64,000 bases of DNA from Oleispira sp. (GCA_016765295.1 JAESQF010000036.1:1-64000); one strand, 5' to 3'. Positions 8,986 through 18,679 are shown, counted from the first letter of the stretch. The notes: generated by a model not told the origin, from the letters alone. Made by a program: numbers and translations.

Positions 8986-10224
8986 TTAAGCACGACGACT
9001 TCTAAAGGCATAAATCCCTGCATTAAGTAACGTACCAAAGAATACGCCCCACTCACTTAAGTTTTCTTTAGGCTGCTTACCTTTCGCCATACGCGCAAGT
9101 TGAGCTTCGTACCAAGTGATATCCAACATCGCCATTTTATCAATCGCAGGTTTTCCCGTAGTCAGTTTTTTCAACTGCTGCTGATGGTTTTCATCGGCGA
9201 TTAACTTATTAGGGAAATCAGGATCTACCACCGTTGTACGAGCAACACCGATAAAGTCAGTCGCACCGGTATCTAATGCCGCTTGCATGGCTTTAGAAGA
9301 ACGGAAGCCCCCAGTAACCACTAATGGAGTATCGACTTGAGAGCGTACTTTCTCGGCATAATCTAAGAAGTAAGCTTCACGTTGCAGCGTAGACTCTTTA
9401 ACGTTGGCTCCCATCATCGATGGACTTTCATAAGTACCACCGGAGATTTCGATCAAATCAATACCTGCATCGGCAAGGGATTTCACTACCTGCATAGAGT
9501 CTTCTTCGCTAAAACCGCCTTTCATAAAGTCGGCAGAATTTAACTTAATACCGATGGGGAAATCAGTACCAACTTGTTCACGAATTGCGCTATACACCGA
9601 TAAGACAAAACGCATACGGTTTTCTAAAGAGCCACCCCATTGATCATCACGCTGATTATGACGAGGAGATAAAAACTGGCTGACTAAATAACCGTGTGCA
9701 CCGTGAATTTGCACCCCAGTAAAACCAGCTTCTTTGGCAAGCTTAGCACTGGTCGCGAACTTCTTGATGATGACTAAGATTTCTTCTTCGGTTAATGCAC
9801 GCGGCTTATTAAACCCTTTTTCTAGGCCGCGGCTTAAAGAGATCGCTGAAGGTGCAACAGGCACTTTAACAATGAAGTTAGGAATCTGCTTACCTGGATG
9901 GTTAAGCTGAGTCCAAATGTGCGAGCCATTTTTCTTGCCAGCAGTCGCCCATTTTTTAAACTCGGTTAAATCACTTTGCTCATCTAATACAACGTTCTTA
10001 GGCTCACCCAAAGCGCCACGATCAATCATGATATTGCCAGTCATCGACAAACCAATACCACCGTCAGCCCAGCGACCATAAAGTTTGGCTAAACCTGGTT
10101 TAGGGTTATGGTCACGAGTACCTAGTTGCTCACTCATGGCCGACTTAAATAATCGGTTTTTAATTTCTTGGCCGTTTTTTAATACGAAACTAGAACCTAA
10201 TAGAGTTGATACTGGTGCTGTCAT
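8986..10224 (-). CDS. Old yellow enzyme family NADH:flavin oxidoreductase
   Basis: This is an FMN-dependent ene-reductase-type TIM barrel of 412 residues. The active-site His pair region reads GVQIHGAHGYLVSQFLSP, followed by HNQRDDQWGGSLENRMRF, the hallmark of the OYE/NADH-flavin oxidoreductase family. The C-terminal phosphate-binding stretches VVTGGFRS and DFIGVART are also present. The substrate is unknown. Relatives reduce alpha,beta-unsaturated carbonyls, quinones or nitroesters. It follows a NemR-like TetR gene by 125 bases on the same strand, like nemR-nemA, and has that regulator's candidate operator in front of it. This suggests induction by electrophiles. The C-terminal ~40 residues (AGIYAFRSRRA end) form a basic extension. 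Confidence 0.92.
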   Translation of the reverse strand: MTAPVSTLLGSSFVLKNGQEIKNRLFKSAMSEQLGTRDHNPKPGLAKLYGRWADGGIGLSMTGNIMIDRGALGEPKNVVLDEQSDLTEFKKWATAGKKNGSHIWTQLNHPGKQIPNFIVKVPVAPSAISLSRGLEKGFNKPRALTEEEILVIIKKFATSAKLAKEAGFTGVQIHGAHGYLVSQFLSPRHNQRDDQWGGSLENRMRFVLSVYSAIREQVGTDFPIGIKLNSADFMKGGFSEEDSMQVVKSLADAGIDLIEISGGTYESPSMMGANVKESTLQREAYFLDYAEKVRSQVDTPLVVTGGFRSSKAMQAALDTGATDFIGVARTTVVDPDFPNKLIADENHQQQLKKLTTGKPAIDKMAMLDITWYEAQLARMAKGKQPKENLSEWGVFFGTLLNAGIYAFRSRRA

Positions 10225-10271
10225 AATAACATCCTCATTTTTACTGTTGTTTGTAGAACGAACGTCAATTA

Positions 10272-10284
10272 GACCGATCGTCTT
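10272..10284. promoter_or_regulatory. Candidate TetR operator in front of the OYE gene
   Basis: The 13-mer GACCGATCGTCTT is identical to the sequence at 10969-10981, in front of the TetR gene. It has dyad character (AGACCGATCGTCT, with AGAC/GTCT arms around GATC). It lies about 50 bases upstream of the OYE start codon, a position suited to repression. Confidence 0.6.
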
Positions 10285-10349
10285 TTAATTGATTTTAAAA
10301 AAAGCACAGTCTGTGTGCTTGTTATCTTTCTATCATGATAGAGAGGCTT

Positions 10350-10955
10350 TCAACTTTTTTTGAGCAGCGTCTCAATCATCAATTCCATGATTTTCTTTAC
10401 TGGCTGAGTATCGGCTGACATCTTCATTTTAATTAATGAGCCTTCCCAAGCCGCCCAATAAACTGCGGCCATATCACTGGGGCTTATATCGTCTCGCATC
10501 AAACCTTGCGCCTGCCCTTGTGCAAATACGCCACTGTAAAAGGCTAACCACTGCCCCATTGCCCGCTCTAACTCAATACGGCACATTTCACTTTCTGCTG
10601 ATATTTCAGTCGCAATGGAACCTACTAAGCAAGACTTCTTAAAATCGTGGCTGGCATACTGTTTAAGGCTATATAAATAAATTGCCCTTAACTGCTCGAC
10701 CGCTGATAAATCCTTACCTACTCCGGTCATAAACTCAGACAGTTGATCCAATAGGTCTCGGCTGTAATGGCCTATCACCTCAGCAACGAAGGCTTCCTTA
10801 CTGGCAAAGAAGTTATAGAAAGAGCCCTTAGGCACGCTGACCTCATCCAGTATCTGTTTAATACCCGTACCGTGATAGCCGTGCACCGACAAGTGCTCGA
10901 TTCCGGCTGCGATTAAAGCTTTTCTGGTCTGTTCACTGCGTCTGGGTCTGTTCAT
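10350..10955 (-). CDS. TetR family transcriptional regulator, NemR-like
   Basis: This is a 201-residue one-component repressor. The N-terminal TetR helix-turn-helix covers about residues 10-55 (GIKQILDEVSVPKGSFYNFF), followed by an all-helical ligand domain. Cys109 in KKSCLVGSIATE aligns with the region of NemR's redox-sensing cysteine (GCLTVKLSAE in E. coli), which suggests sensing of electrophiles or reactive chlorine. The gene is followed by the OYE gene, as nemR is by nemA. A copy of the candidate operator lies 14 bases upstream of its start codon, fitting autorepression. Confidence 0.9.
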   Translation of the reverse strand: MNRPRRSEQTRKALIAAGIEHLSVHGYHGTGIKQILDEVSVPKGSFYNFFASKEAFVAEVIGHYSRDLLDQLSEFMTGVGKDLSAVEQLRAIYLYSLKQYASHDFKKSCLVGSIATEISAESEMCRIELERAMGQWLAFYSGVFAQGQAQGLMRDDISPSDMAAVYWAAWEGSLIKMKMSADTQPVKKIMELMIETLLKKS

Positions 10956-10968
10956 GCAGTTACTTTAT

Positions 10969-10981
10969 GACCGATCGTCTT
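10969..10981. promoter_or_regulatory. Candidate TetR operator in front of the tetR gene
   Basis: This is the second exact copy of GACCGATCGTCTT. It sits just upstream of the TetR start codon, between a likely promoter and the ribosome binding site. The pair with 10272-10284 defines a two-site local regulon. Confidence 0.6.
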
Positions 10982-11070
10982 GGAATGGAAGCTAGAAAGA
11001 GTTATTTGATGTAAATAGGTCTGTTGCAGAGGTGGAACAATGAGGAAGGGGATTTGGGTTGGAAATATAA

Positions 11071-11089
11071 AGCCGCCCAGAAGACGGCT
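11071..11089 (-). terminator. Terminator of the RCC1-repeat lipoprotein gene
   Basis: Read on the minus strand, AGCCGTC and GGCGGCT pair around a short loop (one G-U pair), followed by a T-rich run. The hairpin lies about 8 bases after the stop codon. Confidence 0.65.
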
Positions 11090-11096
11090 AGTAGAG

Positions 11097-13004
11097 CTAT
11101 CTATTTAGCTGTTTTGCAAACTTTGATGAATCACCGCCATGACTAGGATCTCCCCAAGTAATAACTGACCCATCGGATCTAATTGCCGCAAATGCACTTG
11201 GATTGGCAATAATATCCGTGACATTAACGAGCTCACCCTCGACTGATAGTGAACTGCCACCTAGGCTCGCATTACCCCATGTAACAACCGTTCCATCGTT
11301 CTTTAAAGCAGCATAGGCTTCATCGGTAGCGAAGATTTTTCTCACATCAATAAGCTGACTTGAAACTGCAAATGAATCACCTGCAGCAGTATCGTATCCC
11401 CACGTTACCACCGTACCGTCATTCTTAAGCGCCGCAAATGATCCCTTCGTTATAATGCCTAAAGGGTAGACTTCTTTTACATCGACCAAGTCATCTCTAA
11501 CAGGCGCATAATCTGCACCATGGGCATTATCACCAAAACTGATTACCGTATTATCAGTTTTTAATACCGCATAGGCACCCTCAGTAGCATATATGGCCTT
11601 AGCATCTGTAATCGTATTCGCCCATTCTTTTGTATCGGTAATTTGTCCATCAATAAATAATATTTCAGAATGAATATTGCCCATCACAACAAGGCCGCCA
11701 TCTTCACGGACTCCAGCAATACCACTATCAGTTGCAACAATATCGGTAATTGTTTCTGCGCGATCTAGAATAGCTAATGAAGTTTCCATTTCAGGCCAAG
11801 TAATTATTTTTCCATCATGGGTTAATGCAGCAAAACCAGCTCTTAATGCAACTATCTTTTTAACATTCTGGAGTTGTGCCGTAACTCCTGCCGTTGAGCC
11901 CCCATATAGGCTATCTCCCCAAGCTATGACACTGCCATCTGCTTTCAATGCAGCAAAGGCAAAGTTATTTGAGATAACCTGAGTCAAATTTTGACCAACA
12001 TGCTGATAAACACCGCCACCATATTCAGGCATTCCCCAGCTTACAAGGTAGCCATCTTTAGTTAATACTGAGGTTACAGATAAGCTCTTCCATATTCCGC
12101 TAACTCCAGCTGTCAGCAAGTGCTCAACATCAGAAGCTTTCCCACCAGCAGGCTCCGTTATCCAAGAAACTAATTCATCAGACTGAGTCACGGCTGCAAC
12201 TGTAAATGAAGTATTACTATCACTAGCGTAACTCACATTCATCAAGTTACGCTGAACAGATGAAGCATCGATGATAGACGAGCCCCAAATAAACATAGAG
12301 CCATCTTCGCGCAGCGCAGAAAAGCCAGATTTTGAACGATAAATATTAGTAACAGGCTGATTTAAAGAAAAGCAATAAACTTCATACTGATGTCGCGTTG
12401 GATCCGTCAAATAGACTCCAATCTCTACCTCGTTAAATCCACACTCATAACCTTCTGGCTGCTCAGTAATATTTAAGCTAACCGAGTCTCCAACACTAAA
12501 AGGCGTTTCAAAAGAAACTTCCGTCATACCAGGTAATACAGTTTTAAGCTCATTCTGGTTAAGTTGAACCGTGACATTACTAGGAATAGAAAATGCGCCT
12601 ATTGAAAAAAACTGAGCTTCTTGGCAATTAATAAGAACATTAGTCACACTATAATCGGGCATGGACCCAGAAGCACCGCGGCTAATAGAACAGACTTGCC
12701 CTTGAGGATTCTTAGTAACTTCAATGCGATATTCACTATTAGCGCTTATTTGACTATTGAACTGAAAGAAACCGTTTGAAACAGGAAAGGTGGTAACTTC
12801 AAGTTGATAACCATCAATAAACAAAGCTAATTCAAGGTCGCCTTGAAGCAATACTATATTACCGCCAATGGTATATTTACTTCCGTTACCAGCAGAGCCT
12901 GAATTACCCGTATTATCTCCTGATGCACTGCCAGCAGATGAACCTCCGCCACCACAAGCGCCTAATAATAGTCCTAGTGCTATTACCAAATACATTTTTA
13001 GCAT
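11097..13004 (-). CDS. RCC1-repeat beta-propeller lipoprotein
   Basis: The protein starts at ATG 13004, after GGAA, and not at an earlier in-frame codon. This start places a lipoprotein signal (MLKMYLVIALGLLLGAC) at the very N-terminus, with a Gly/Ser-rich linker after the lipid-anchor Cys. About 240 residues of unknown fold follow. Then come some ten repeats of the kind FAALKNDGTVVTWG plus GGDS-like turns, spaced about 35-50 residues, typical of RCC1/ATS1 propellers. Bacterial members are exported and mostly uncharacterised. Likely place: outer membrane or cell surface. A good terminator follows directly. The gene is transcribed in the same direction as the propeller-like gene upstream. Confidence 0.85.
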   Translation of the reverse strand: MLKMYLVIALGLLLGACGGGGSSAGSASGDNTGNSGSAGNGSKYTIGGNIVLLQGDLELALFIDGYQLEVTTFPVSNGFFQFNSQISANSEYRIEVTKNPQGQVCSISRGASGSMPDYSVTNVLINCQEAQFFSIGAFSIPSNVTVQLNQNELKTVLPGMTEVSFETPFSVGDSVSLNITEQPEGYECGFNEVEIGVYLTDPTRHQYEVYCFSLNQPVTNIYRSKSGFSALREDGSMFIWGSSIIDASSVQRNLMNVSYASDSNTSFTVAAVTQSDELVSWITEPAGGKASDVEHLLTAGVSGIWKSLSVTSVLTKDGYLVSWGMPEYGGGVYQHVGQNLTQVISNNFAFAALKADGSVIAWGDSLYGGSTAGVTAQLQNVKKIVALRAGFAALTHDGKIITWPEMETSLAILDRAETITDIVATDSGIAGVREDGGLVVMGNIHSEILFIDGQITDTKEWANTITDAKAIYATEGAYAVLKTDNTVISFGDNAHGADYAPVRDDLVDVKEVYPLGIITKGSFAALKNDGTVVTWGYDTAAGDSFAVSSQLIDVRKIFATDEAYAALKNDGTVVTWGNASLGGSSLSVEGELVNVTDIIANPSAFAAIRSDGSVITWGDPSHGGDSSKFAKQLNR

Positions 13005-13165
13005 TTTATTTCCATATATAATTAATATTTTGCGCATTATACTTAGCCCAATACAAGTTGCTAGAACAATCATTTAATTATCAATAATAAAGAAAATAAA
13101 GCCTTACACATACCACTACTAAAAAGCCATACACGTCCTGATAAAAGAGTAAGGGTGAGCTAGAA

Positions 13166-13183
13166 GAGCGAGCAATCTCACTC
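13166..13183 (-). terminator. Hairpin terminator after the exported propeller-like gene
   Basis: On the minus strand GAGTGAG pairs with CTCGCTC around ATTG (one T-G pair). TTCTAG follows, without a strong T-tract, so termination may be weak. Confidence 0.45.
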
Positions 13184-13195
13184 TTCTTGAAGTAG

Positions 13196-14668
13196 TTACC
13201 TAGGGCTAATCCGAATCATGCCACCCACAGTTCCCTGCCAATAAACCTGATCTGGGCCAATGTTGCCCGCCATCTGCAAGGTATCAGAGAAGAAACCACC
13301 ACCAATGTATTTTTGGTACAGGGTTATTCCAGTATCTGGATTAAGCGCTGTAAAGTAAAAGCTATCTACCAGCGTCGCCTTTGGGGAGTTCATAACATTG
13401 CGACGCTCAACTGTATAAATCATATTATCCGCTGTAGATAACTTAGGTACTGCCGATGAACGCAAATCGTTTTGCCACACTTCACTGCAACCCGATTCAT
13501 CATCGTACAAATCAATGCGTATCATGCCACCAGAAAAATTTGCTTTCTCAGGTACGGCAGCAGGCACACCATCAGGCACCTTTGGGTAAGGGTAACCGTA
13601 AGTCGAAGCCACTATAACCGAGCGGCCAATACCAATAGCGGAGTTTTCTGTGCCTGAGGTACCTTCTTCAAACAACGGGTATTTACAAATTAACTCTGCC
13701 TGATCTACATCGGTTTTATAGACTAATAACGACGTTTGGAAGTCATTATTATCAGTAATCATCAAATATTCAGAACCCGTTTCGGGACCAAAGAAAGTTG
13801 GTGTTGCCCCCGTGCCTTTGCTCAACTGGCCTGGTTTACGATGACTGCCCGAATCGTACTTAGCTCGCCATTGAATGTTTAACTCGCCCTCTTCATCTAG
13901 TGCAATTAAATACAAAGCCTCATTAGTAGCGATTCCCGCTTGGCCAGTTAAAGTATTAGAAAAGGAATTATGAACCTCTTCACCCGCCGCCAGCTTCAAG
14001 GTTTTGATCACAGCAGTTTCAGTATCATAACTGCCAACTAGCCCTTGCTTAGTCACAAACCACACATCGTTTAAACCACCCGCGTTAATGCTCACAACAG
14101 AGTCACAATTACTCTCTAGATAACTTTCACCATCATTTGTGCAATGGGTATTCACCGCCTCAGTTAGAGAAACCGATTCATCAATACTCACCTTCCAGCG
14201 CTTAATAATACGACTAGTATCCCAGTACGCCTTAACTCTCACTAAGTTATGTTTACCGTCGACCATCACCAAGCGATCTTGGTTATCCAAATAGGCATAA
14301 ACACCGCCCAGTAGACTTCCTGCGGGCAAGTTTAACTTGGCCATCGATAGTCCCGATTTTTTATTAAGGATATGCACAACAGGATTCAAACCGAACATAT
14401 TGGTACACAGCACTAGGGGATGGCCATCTGAGCGGATTAAGCTGGTCGGGCATGCCGCCGCTAAAGATATAGATTTGGATTTAACTCGATTACTATCAGC
14501 ACCCCAAGGCCCAGCTAAAGGCGTGGTATCGGAAGAGTAAGTATCGCTATGCATAGTCGCGGCACCATCCAAGCCAACATTCGGATTCGGTGTTGGTCTT
14601 GGCTCTAGAGCAAATGTAGGTAAAGAAACGGCGATAGAAAGTGTGAGAATCAATTTCTTATTTATCAT
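13196..14668 (-). CDS. Exported protein, predicted beta-propeller (PQQ-quinoprotein-like), function unknown
   Basis: I place the start at ATG 14668, where a clear signal peptide begins (MINKKLILTLSIAVSLPTFA, cleavage before LEP). The frame is open for 35 codons further upstream, but that lead looks non-coding. The mature protein of about 470 residues alternates short beta-strands with LVMVDGKHNLVRV-like and DVWFVTKQGLVGSYD-like segments. This resembles PQQ-type or WD-like propellers. Several cysteines (ACP, LCT, NTHC, SNCDS, CKY, SGCSE) suggest periplasmic disulfides. I do not recognise the family. The gene lies between a porin and an RCC1-type lipoprotein, all on the minus strand. Confidence 0.75.
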   Translation of the reverse strand: MINKKLILTLSIAVSLPTFALEPRPTPNPNVGLDGAATMHSDTYSSDTTPLAGPWGADSNRVKSKSISLAAACPTSLIRSDGHPLVLCTNMFGLNPVVHILNKKSGLSMAKLNLPAGSLLGGVYAYLDNQDRLVMVDGKHNLVRVKAYWDTSRIIKRWKVSIDESVSLTEAVNTHCTNDGESYLESNCDSVVSINAGGLNDVWFVTKQGLVGSYDTETAVIKTLKLAAGEEVHNSFSNTLTGQAGIATNEALYLIALDEEGELNIQWRAKYDSGSHRKPGQLSKGTGATPTFFGPETGSEYLMITDNNDFQTSLLVYKTDVDQAELICKYPLFEEGTSGTENSAIGIGRSVIVASTYGYPYPKVPDGVPAAVPEKANFSGGMIRIDLYDDESGCSEVWQNDLRSSAVPKLSTADNMIYTVERRNVMNSPKATLVDSFYFTALNPDTGITLYQKYIGGGFFSDTLQMAGNIGPDQVYWQGTVGGMIRISPR

Positions 14669-14821
14669 TATAATTTCACTTATTATTTTTATTATCCACT
14701 CATAAAGAGTGGCGGAAAATATAACATGACAGGTATTAATTAATGTTCCCAAATTGCGACGACTTAAGATCACTTGTCGGCAATTTTCTTTGCCGCGATA
14801 CTAATTAAATCTAAATCAGAA

Positions 14822-15901
14822 CTAGAGGTCAGCCGAAAAATCATAACGAATACCAAAAGATAGCGCATTAAGCGCATCACCTTGATCAGGTGTCTTATTT
14901 AAAAATTCAGTATGCACCCGTATATTATCCGCTAGTTGCCTTTCTAGAGTAATATTGAAGCCATTATACTTTTGTGAATCATCATCGTGGTCATAAATAA
15001 ATATGCCCGTTTTTACTTTGTAGCGATTAGGTAGAGAGTAAGCAGCAGAGACATCTAAGGTTGAGACATCCATATCGGCCCCGACTTCTGGCATTAAAGT
15101 CACCATTTGATAAGCCGCAGCAATATATAAATCATCCATTGTTGCACTGCCAGCCAGCGCTGCTATTTCTTTTTCCGCGCCTTCGTCTTGAGGATCTGCG
15201 GTAGAGGCAGCCGTTGACTTTAAATATGCCGTTGCCACATACATACCGCCAGTAGAGTAAGAAATACCGGCGTTAATAATATCTGCAGTATCCTCACCAT
15301 CACCCCCATCAGAAGTAACCGTTGCTTGAAAGCTTAAGCCTTTCATATCAAACTGATAACTCGTGGTATTGCTGACAAAGAAAGGAGCGATGCTGTCATA
15401 AGCATAGGGACTAGACGCATGATTAAAAATATCCACAGATTCAGCGATTAAATTGTAATGTGCAGGTCTTTGCTTACCGATTGCGACTCTGCCCATGGGC
15501 CCAGATAAGCCAACAAAGGCTAAACGAGCACCTTCTATTTGGCCTTCATCAGCTATTTTCACATTCCACTCACCACGAAAGAATGCTTGGCTAGAATCCA
15601 GTATGGCGGTACTACCAGATAAGCCAAAACGAGATAAAGCGTCTCTAACATCGGTAATTGTATCTGTGCCATCATCCTCTACCGTTAATACTGGCCGAAA
15701 TGATCCATAAATCGTAAAACTTTTATCCCCTCCTTTATCTTTGTTTGCGTTATCTTTGTCTGCAATATTTGCCTGCTGACGAATCGTTGCTATTTCTTGC
15801 TCTAGTCGTTGTAAGTCGCTTTCAACATCAGCAAAAGCAGGTATTGAAATAGTGCTGCTAACAAGCAATAAAAGAGGAACCTTTTTAACATATTTATTCA
15901 T
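14822..15901 (-). CDS. Outer-membrane porin with N-terminal coiled coil
   Basis: A signal peptide (MNKYVKKVPLLLLVSSTISIPAFA) is followed by a short coiled coil (DVESDLQRLEQEIATIRQQ). Then comes a beta-barrel starting SFTIYGSFRPVLTVEDDG, with typical alternating strands and the LAFVGLSGPMGRVAIGKQ motif of Gram-negative porins. The length of 359 residues fits a 16-strand general porin-like family. The C-terminus ends DFSADL rather than in a terminal Phe. Substrate is unknown. It lies 48 bases downstream of an amino-acid-type chemoreceptor gene on the same strand. Confidence 0.88.
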   Translation of the reverse strand: MNKYVKKVPLLLLVSSTISIPAFADVESDLQRLEQEIATIRQQANIADKDNANKDKGGDKSFTIYGSFRPVLTVEDDGTDTITDVRDALSRFGLSGSTAILDSSQAFFRGEWNVKIADEGQIEGARLAFVGLSGPMGRVAIGKQRPAHYNLIAESVDIFNHASSPYAYDSIAPFFVSNTTSYQFDMKGLSFQATVTSDGGDGEDTADIINAGISYSTGGMYVATAYLKSTAASTADPQDEGAEKEIAALAGSATMDDLYIAAAYQMVTLMPEVGADMDVSTLDVSAAYSLPNRYKVKTGIFIYDHDDDSQKYNGFNITLERQLADNIRVHTEFLNKTPDQGDALNALSFGIRYDFSADL

Positions 15902-15949
15902 TATAAATTCTCAATATAGATAGCTAATAATAAAAAAATTTAAATTTAA

Positions 15950-17815
15950 TCAGACAATAAATTGTCCGAGAAGAGCTTCTTGATCCCCCACTTGCTTAAC
16001 TTGTGTCTTCATCGCTTTATTAGTTTGGCTGGCGTTATCCATGACTTGCTGAGATAAATCGCGAATATTCGAAGTATTTCGATTCATTTCTTCAGCAACC
16101 TGACTTTGCTCTTCCGCTGCGCTAGCAATCTGTAAATTCATATCGGTGATTTGACGAATACTTTCACTGATCAATTCATTAGTCGCATTCGCTTGCTGAG
16201 ATTTCTCTACCGTAGCAATGGTCGTTTGCTTGCTATTGTCCATAACCGTCACCACCGCAGTTACTCCGGTTTGTAACTTCTCAATTTTCTCACGAATTTC
16301 TGAGGTCGACTCTTGAGTTCTGGCGGCTAAATTTCTTACTTCATCAGCCACCACCGCAAAGCCACGGCCCATTTCTCCAGCTCGAGCGGCTTCGATGGCG
16401 GCATTCAAGGCCAGTAAATTAGTTTGTTCTGCAATACCGGTAATCACCCCCAGAATAGATTCAATACTGGCAGTATCGCTTTCTAGCTCCTGCACAGCGA
16501 CAACCGCGTCATCAATTTGACCAGATAGTTGCGAGATAATTTGAGTTGTTTCATTAATGGCATCAACGCCCTGCATAACTGCGTCATCCGCTTTTTGCAC
16601 AGCGCTGGCGGCACTTTGAGCATTGTTCGCAACCTCTAAAGCCGTACTGGCCATTTCGTTCATCGCTGTCGCTAGCTGCTCAACTTCACCATTTTGTTGT
16701 TCCATTGCCCCCGTTGCAATACTGGCTCCTTGCGCTGTTTGCTCGGTGCTCAGCATCATACTGCTACCAATGACCTTTACCTCGGTAATCATAGTCTGCA
16801 ACTTTTCGGCAAAGGTATTAAAACTTCTGGCAAGGCTAGAAAATTCAATATCAGTATTGGTATTAAGGCGACGGGTTAGATCCCCCTCACCCGTGGCAAC
16901 GTCCTTCATTGCATCATTAAGTACTTTTAGCGGCTGCATCAATTGTTTAATAATGGCTCCTAGTGAGAACACCGCAATGATCAGCGCTAATATAGAATAC
17001 ACAATCGCATCCCGGCGTAACTTACTGACCGGAGCAAAAATTATATCTTCATTAAGAACGACCCCCAGATACCAATCTAGATTTTTTAGCGGAGAAAAAA
17101 TGACTAAATTTTTGTCATTATTGATTTCGGTATGAAACGTTCCCTCAGCGAGGGAAACATCATTATTGAATACCTGAGACATGGATTTACCATTGTAGTT
17201 GGCATCAGGATGAGCGATAAAATTACCATCTTCACCCATAATAAACGCATATCCTGCATCAAATAAATTAACGCTATTACTAATATCTGCCAAACCTTTT
17301 AAACTCACATCGGTAAAAATAGCCCCCCGAAACTCGCCATTGACTTTCAATGGCGCTGCTACTGATACCATAATTTCTCCAGAGGAGGCATCAGCATAAG
17401 GCGCTGTAAATAACAGACGGTTTTGTTTTTTAGCTTCTTGGTACCACATGCGTTTTCTAGGGTCATAATTGGAAGGTCGCCAGTTAGGGTCATTACCAAT
17501 GAAATGGCCATTCTCTAGGCCAATACCCGCTAATAAGAAATGCTTCTTTATCATCGGCTGATTAAGCACATTTACGATATGCTCATCTGACAGATCATTG
17601 CCAATGAGGGAGATGGCATAGGCCGTTAAATCGGCTTTGGTCTCCATTACCGCTTCAATATTTTTACTGAGGGACGCGACTATTTCTGCTGTACTGGCAT
17701 TAACCTGATTATTAATTTCAGTTTTGACTTGATAGTACTGATAGCTCGATAAAAGCCCTAAAGATAGAACTAAAATGATGCTAGCCGCAATGGTGACTTT
17801 GTGAGCAAATTTCAT
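15950..17815 (-). CDS. Methyl-accepting chemotaxis protein with amino-acid-type dCache domain
   Basis: This is a 621-residue transmembrane chemoreceptor. It has TM1 at about residues 7-25, a periplasmic dCache_1 domain, TM2 near 275, HAMP, then the MCP signalling domain. The hairpin tip [22 protein letters not shown] is in two parts typical of MCPs. The ligand pocket keeps the six residues of the amino-acid dCache motif with the right spacing: Tyr117, Arg122, Trp124, Tyr125, Asp142 and Asp169. The ligand is therefore probably one or more amino acids. There is no C-terminal CheR-docking pentapeptide. The gene may form a transcription unit with the porin downstream. Confidence 0.95.
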   Translation of the reverse strand: MKFAHKVTIAASIILVLSLGLLSSYQYYQVKTEINNQVNASTAEIVASLSKNIEAVMETKADLTAYAISLIGNDLSDEHIVNVLNQPMIKKHFLLAGIGLENGHFIGNDPNWRPSNYDPRKRMWYQEAKKQNRLLFTAPYADASSGEIMVSVAAPLKVNGEFRGAIFTDVSLKGLADISNSVNLFDAGYAFIMGEDGNFIAHPDANYNGKSMSQVFNNDVSLAEGTFHTEINNDKNLVIFSPLKNLDWYLGVVLNEDIIFAPVSKLRRDAIVYSILALIIAVFSLGAIIKQLMQPLKVLNDAMKDVATGEGDLTRRLNTNTDIEFSSLARSFNTFAEKLQTMITEVKVIGSSMMLSTEQTAQGASIATGAMEQQNGEVEQLATAMNEMASTALEVANNAQSAASAVQKADDAVMQGVDAINETTQIISQLSGQIDDAVVAVQELESDTASIESILGVITGIAEQTNLLALNAAIEAARAGEMGRGFAVVADEVRNLAARTQESTSEIREKIEKLQTGVTAVVTVMDNSKQTTIATVEKSQQANATNELISESIRQITDMNLQIASAAEEQSQVAEEMNRNTSNIRDLSQQVMDNASQTNKAMKTQVKQVGDQEALLGQFIV

Positions 17816-18121
17816 GACTTAAGGTTCCGCCGCATGAGAGTACTTTTTAAGTGTAGGAGCGAACTCGATTTTTTTCGTTATAACCGAGTTGAATTGGCCT
17901 AATAATGAGTAAATTCAACGAACCATTGTGACTATTTCTCACCAGTAATGATTACTGACCCGACAAATATAAGAATGACTTAATAGCTTTAAGCTATCGG
18001 CATGATCAACACAAACAATTATATCTATTTGTTTGCTTCCCTCAAACTACATCTCATGGATTCACAAGAAGCCAACCGAAACACAATTAGCACCAACATG
18101 ACTCGTAATAGGAATATCAAA
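17816..18121. other. Divergent promoter region between the chemoreceptor and ahpC
   Basis: These 306 bases hold the start region of both genes and the OxyR-like site at 17982-17998. The frame of ahpC is open from 18002. The stretch 18002-18121 is nevertheless best read as untranslated leader, because AhpC homology begins at 18122. Nothing else is evident. Confidence 0.7.
17982..17998. promoter_or_regulatory. Candidate OxyR binding site upstream of ahpC
   Basis: AATAGCTTTAAGCTATC matches the OxyR pattern (G)ATAG-N7-CTATC, and its inner part is itself a perfect dyad (ATAGCTTTAAGCTAT). It is 124 bases upstream of the chosen ahpC start. The same form occurs upstream of katA. Confidence 0.65.
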
Positions 18122-18679
18122 ATGATCAATACTCAAATCAAGCCATTCAACGCGACCGCTTTTAAACAAGGCGAGTTTGTAGAAATCTCTGAAAAAGACG
18201 TACTAGGAAAGTGGGCAGTATTTTTCTTCTACCCAGCGGACTTCACCTTCGTTTGCCCAACTGAGCTAGGCGACCTTGCGGACCATTACGCAGAACTGCA
18301 AAAGCGTGGGGTAGAAGTATTCTCTGTATCAACAGATACACACTTCGCTCATAAAGCTTGGCACGACAGCTCTGATACCATCGGCAAAATCAACTACTTC
18401 ATGGTAGGCGACCAAACTGGCAACATCACTAACAACTTCAACGTAATGCGTGAAGGTCAAGGCCTTGCAGACCGTGCAACTTTCTTGATCGATCCAGAAG
18501 GTACTATCCAAGCAATGGAAATTACTGCTGAAGGTATTGGCCGTGACGCTGAAGACCTACTTCGCAAAGTGAAAGCCGCTCAATATGTTGCTGCTCACCC
18601 AGGTGAAGTTTGCCCAGCTAAGTGGAAAGAAGGCGAAGAGACTCTAGCTCCTTCTTTAGATCTAGTCGGTAAAATTTAA
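18122..18679 (+). CDS. ahpC: AhpC, alkyl hydroperoxide reductase peroxidase subunit
   Basis: This is a typical 2-Cys peroxiredoxin that reduces hydrogen peroxide, organic peroxides and peroxynitrite, and is recycled by AhpF. It has 185 residues from [14 protein letters not shown], matching the E. coli enzyme. An upstream in-frame codon at 18002 would add 40 residues with no homology, and would place the start against the OxyR-like site. The peroxidatic Cys45 is in [11 protein letters not shown] and the resolving Cys164 in [12 protein letters not shown]. The C-terminal [11 protein letters not shown] is typical of the sensitive eukaryote-like and AhpC groups. ahpF follows after 215 bases. Confidence 0.97.
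   Translation: MINTQIKPFNATAFKQGEFVEISEKDVLGKWAVFFFYPADFTFVCPTELGDLADHYAELQKRGVEVFSVSTDTHFAHKAWHDSSDTIGKINYFMVGDQTGNITNNFNVMREGQGLADRATFLIDPEGTIQAMEITAEGIGRDAEDLLRKVKAAQYVAAHPGEVCPAKWKEGEETLAPSLDLVGKI

Noticed and set aside
16623-17135. Open frame of 170 codons on the plus strand
   Set aside because: It lies wholly antisense to the chemoreceptor gene, has no ribosome binding site or family match, and is a frame shadow.
18002-18121. N-terminal extension of AhpC
   Set aside because: The 40 residues have no AhpC homology. The first codon adjoins the OxyR-like site, so this is leader sequence.
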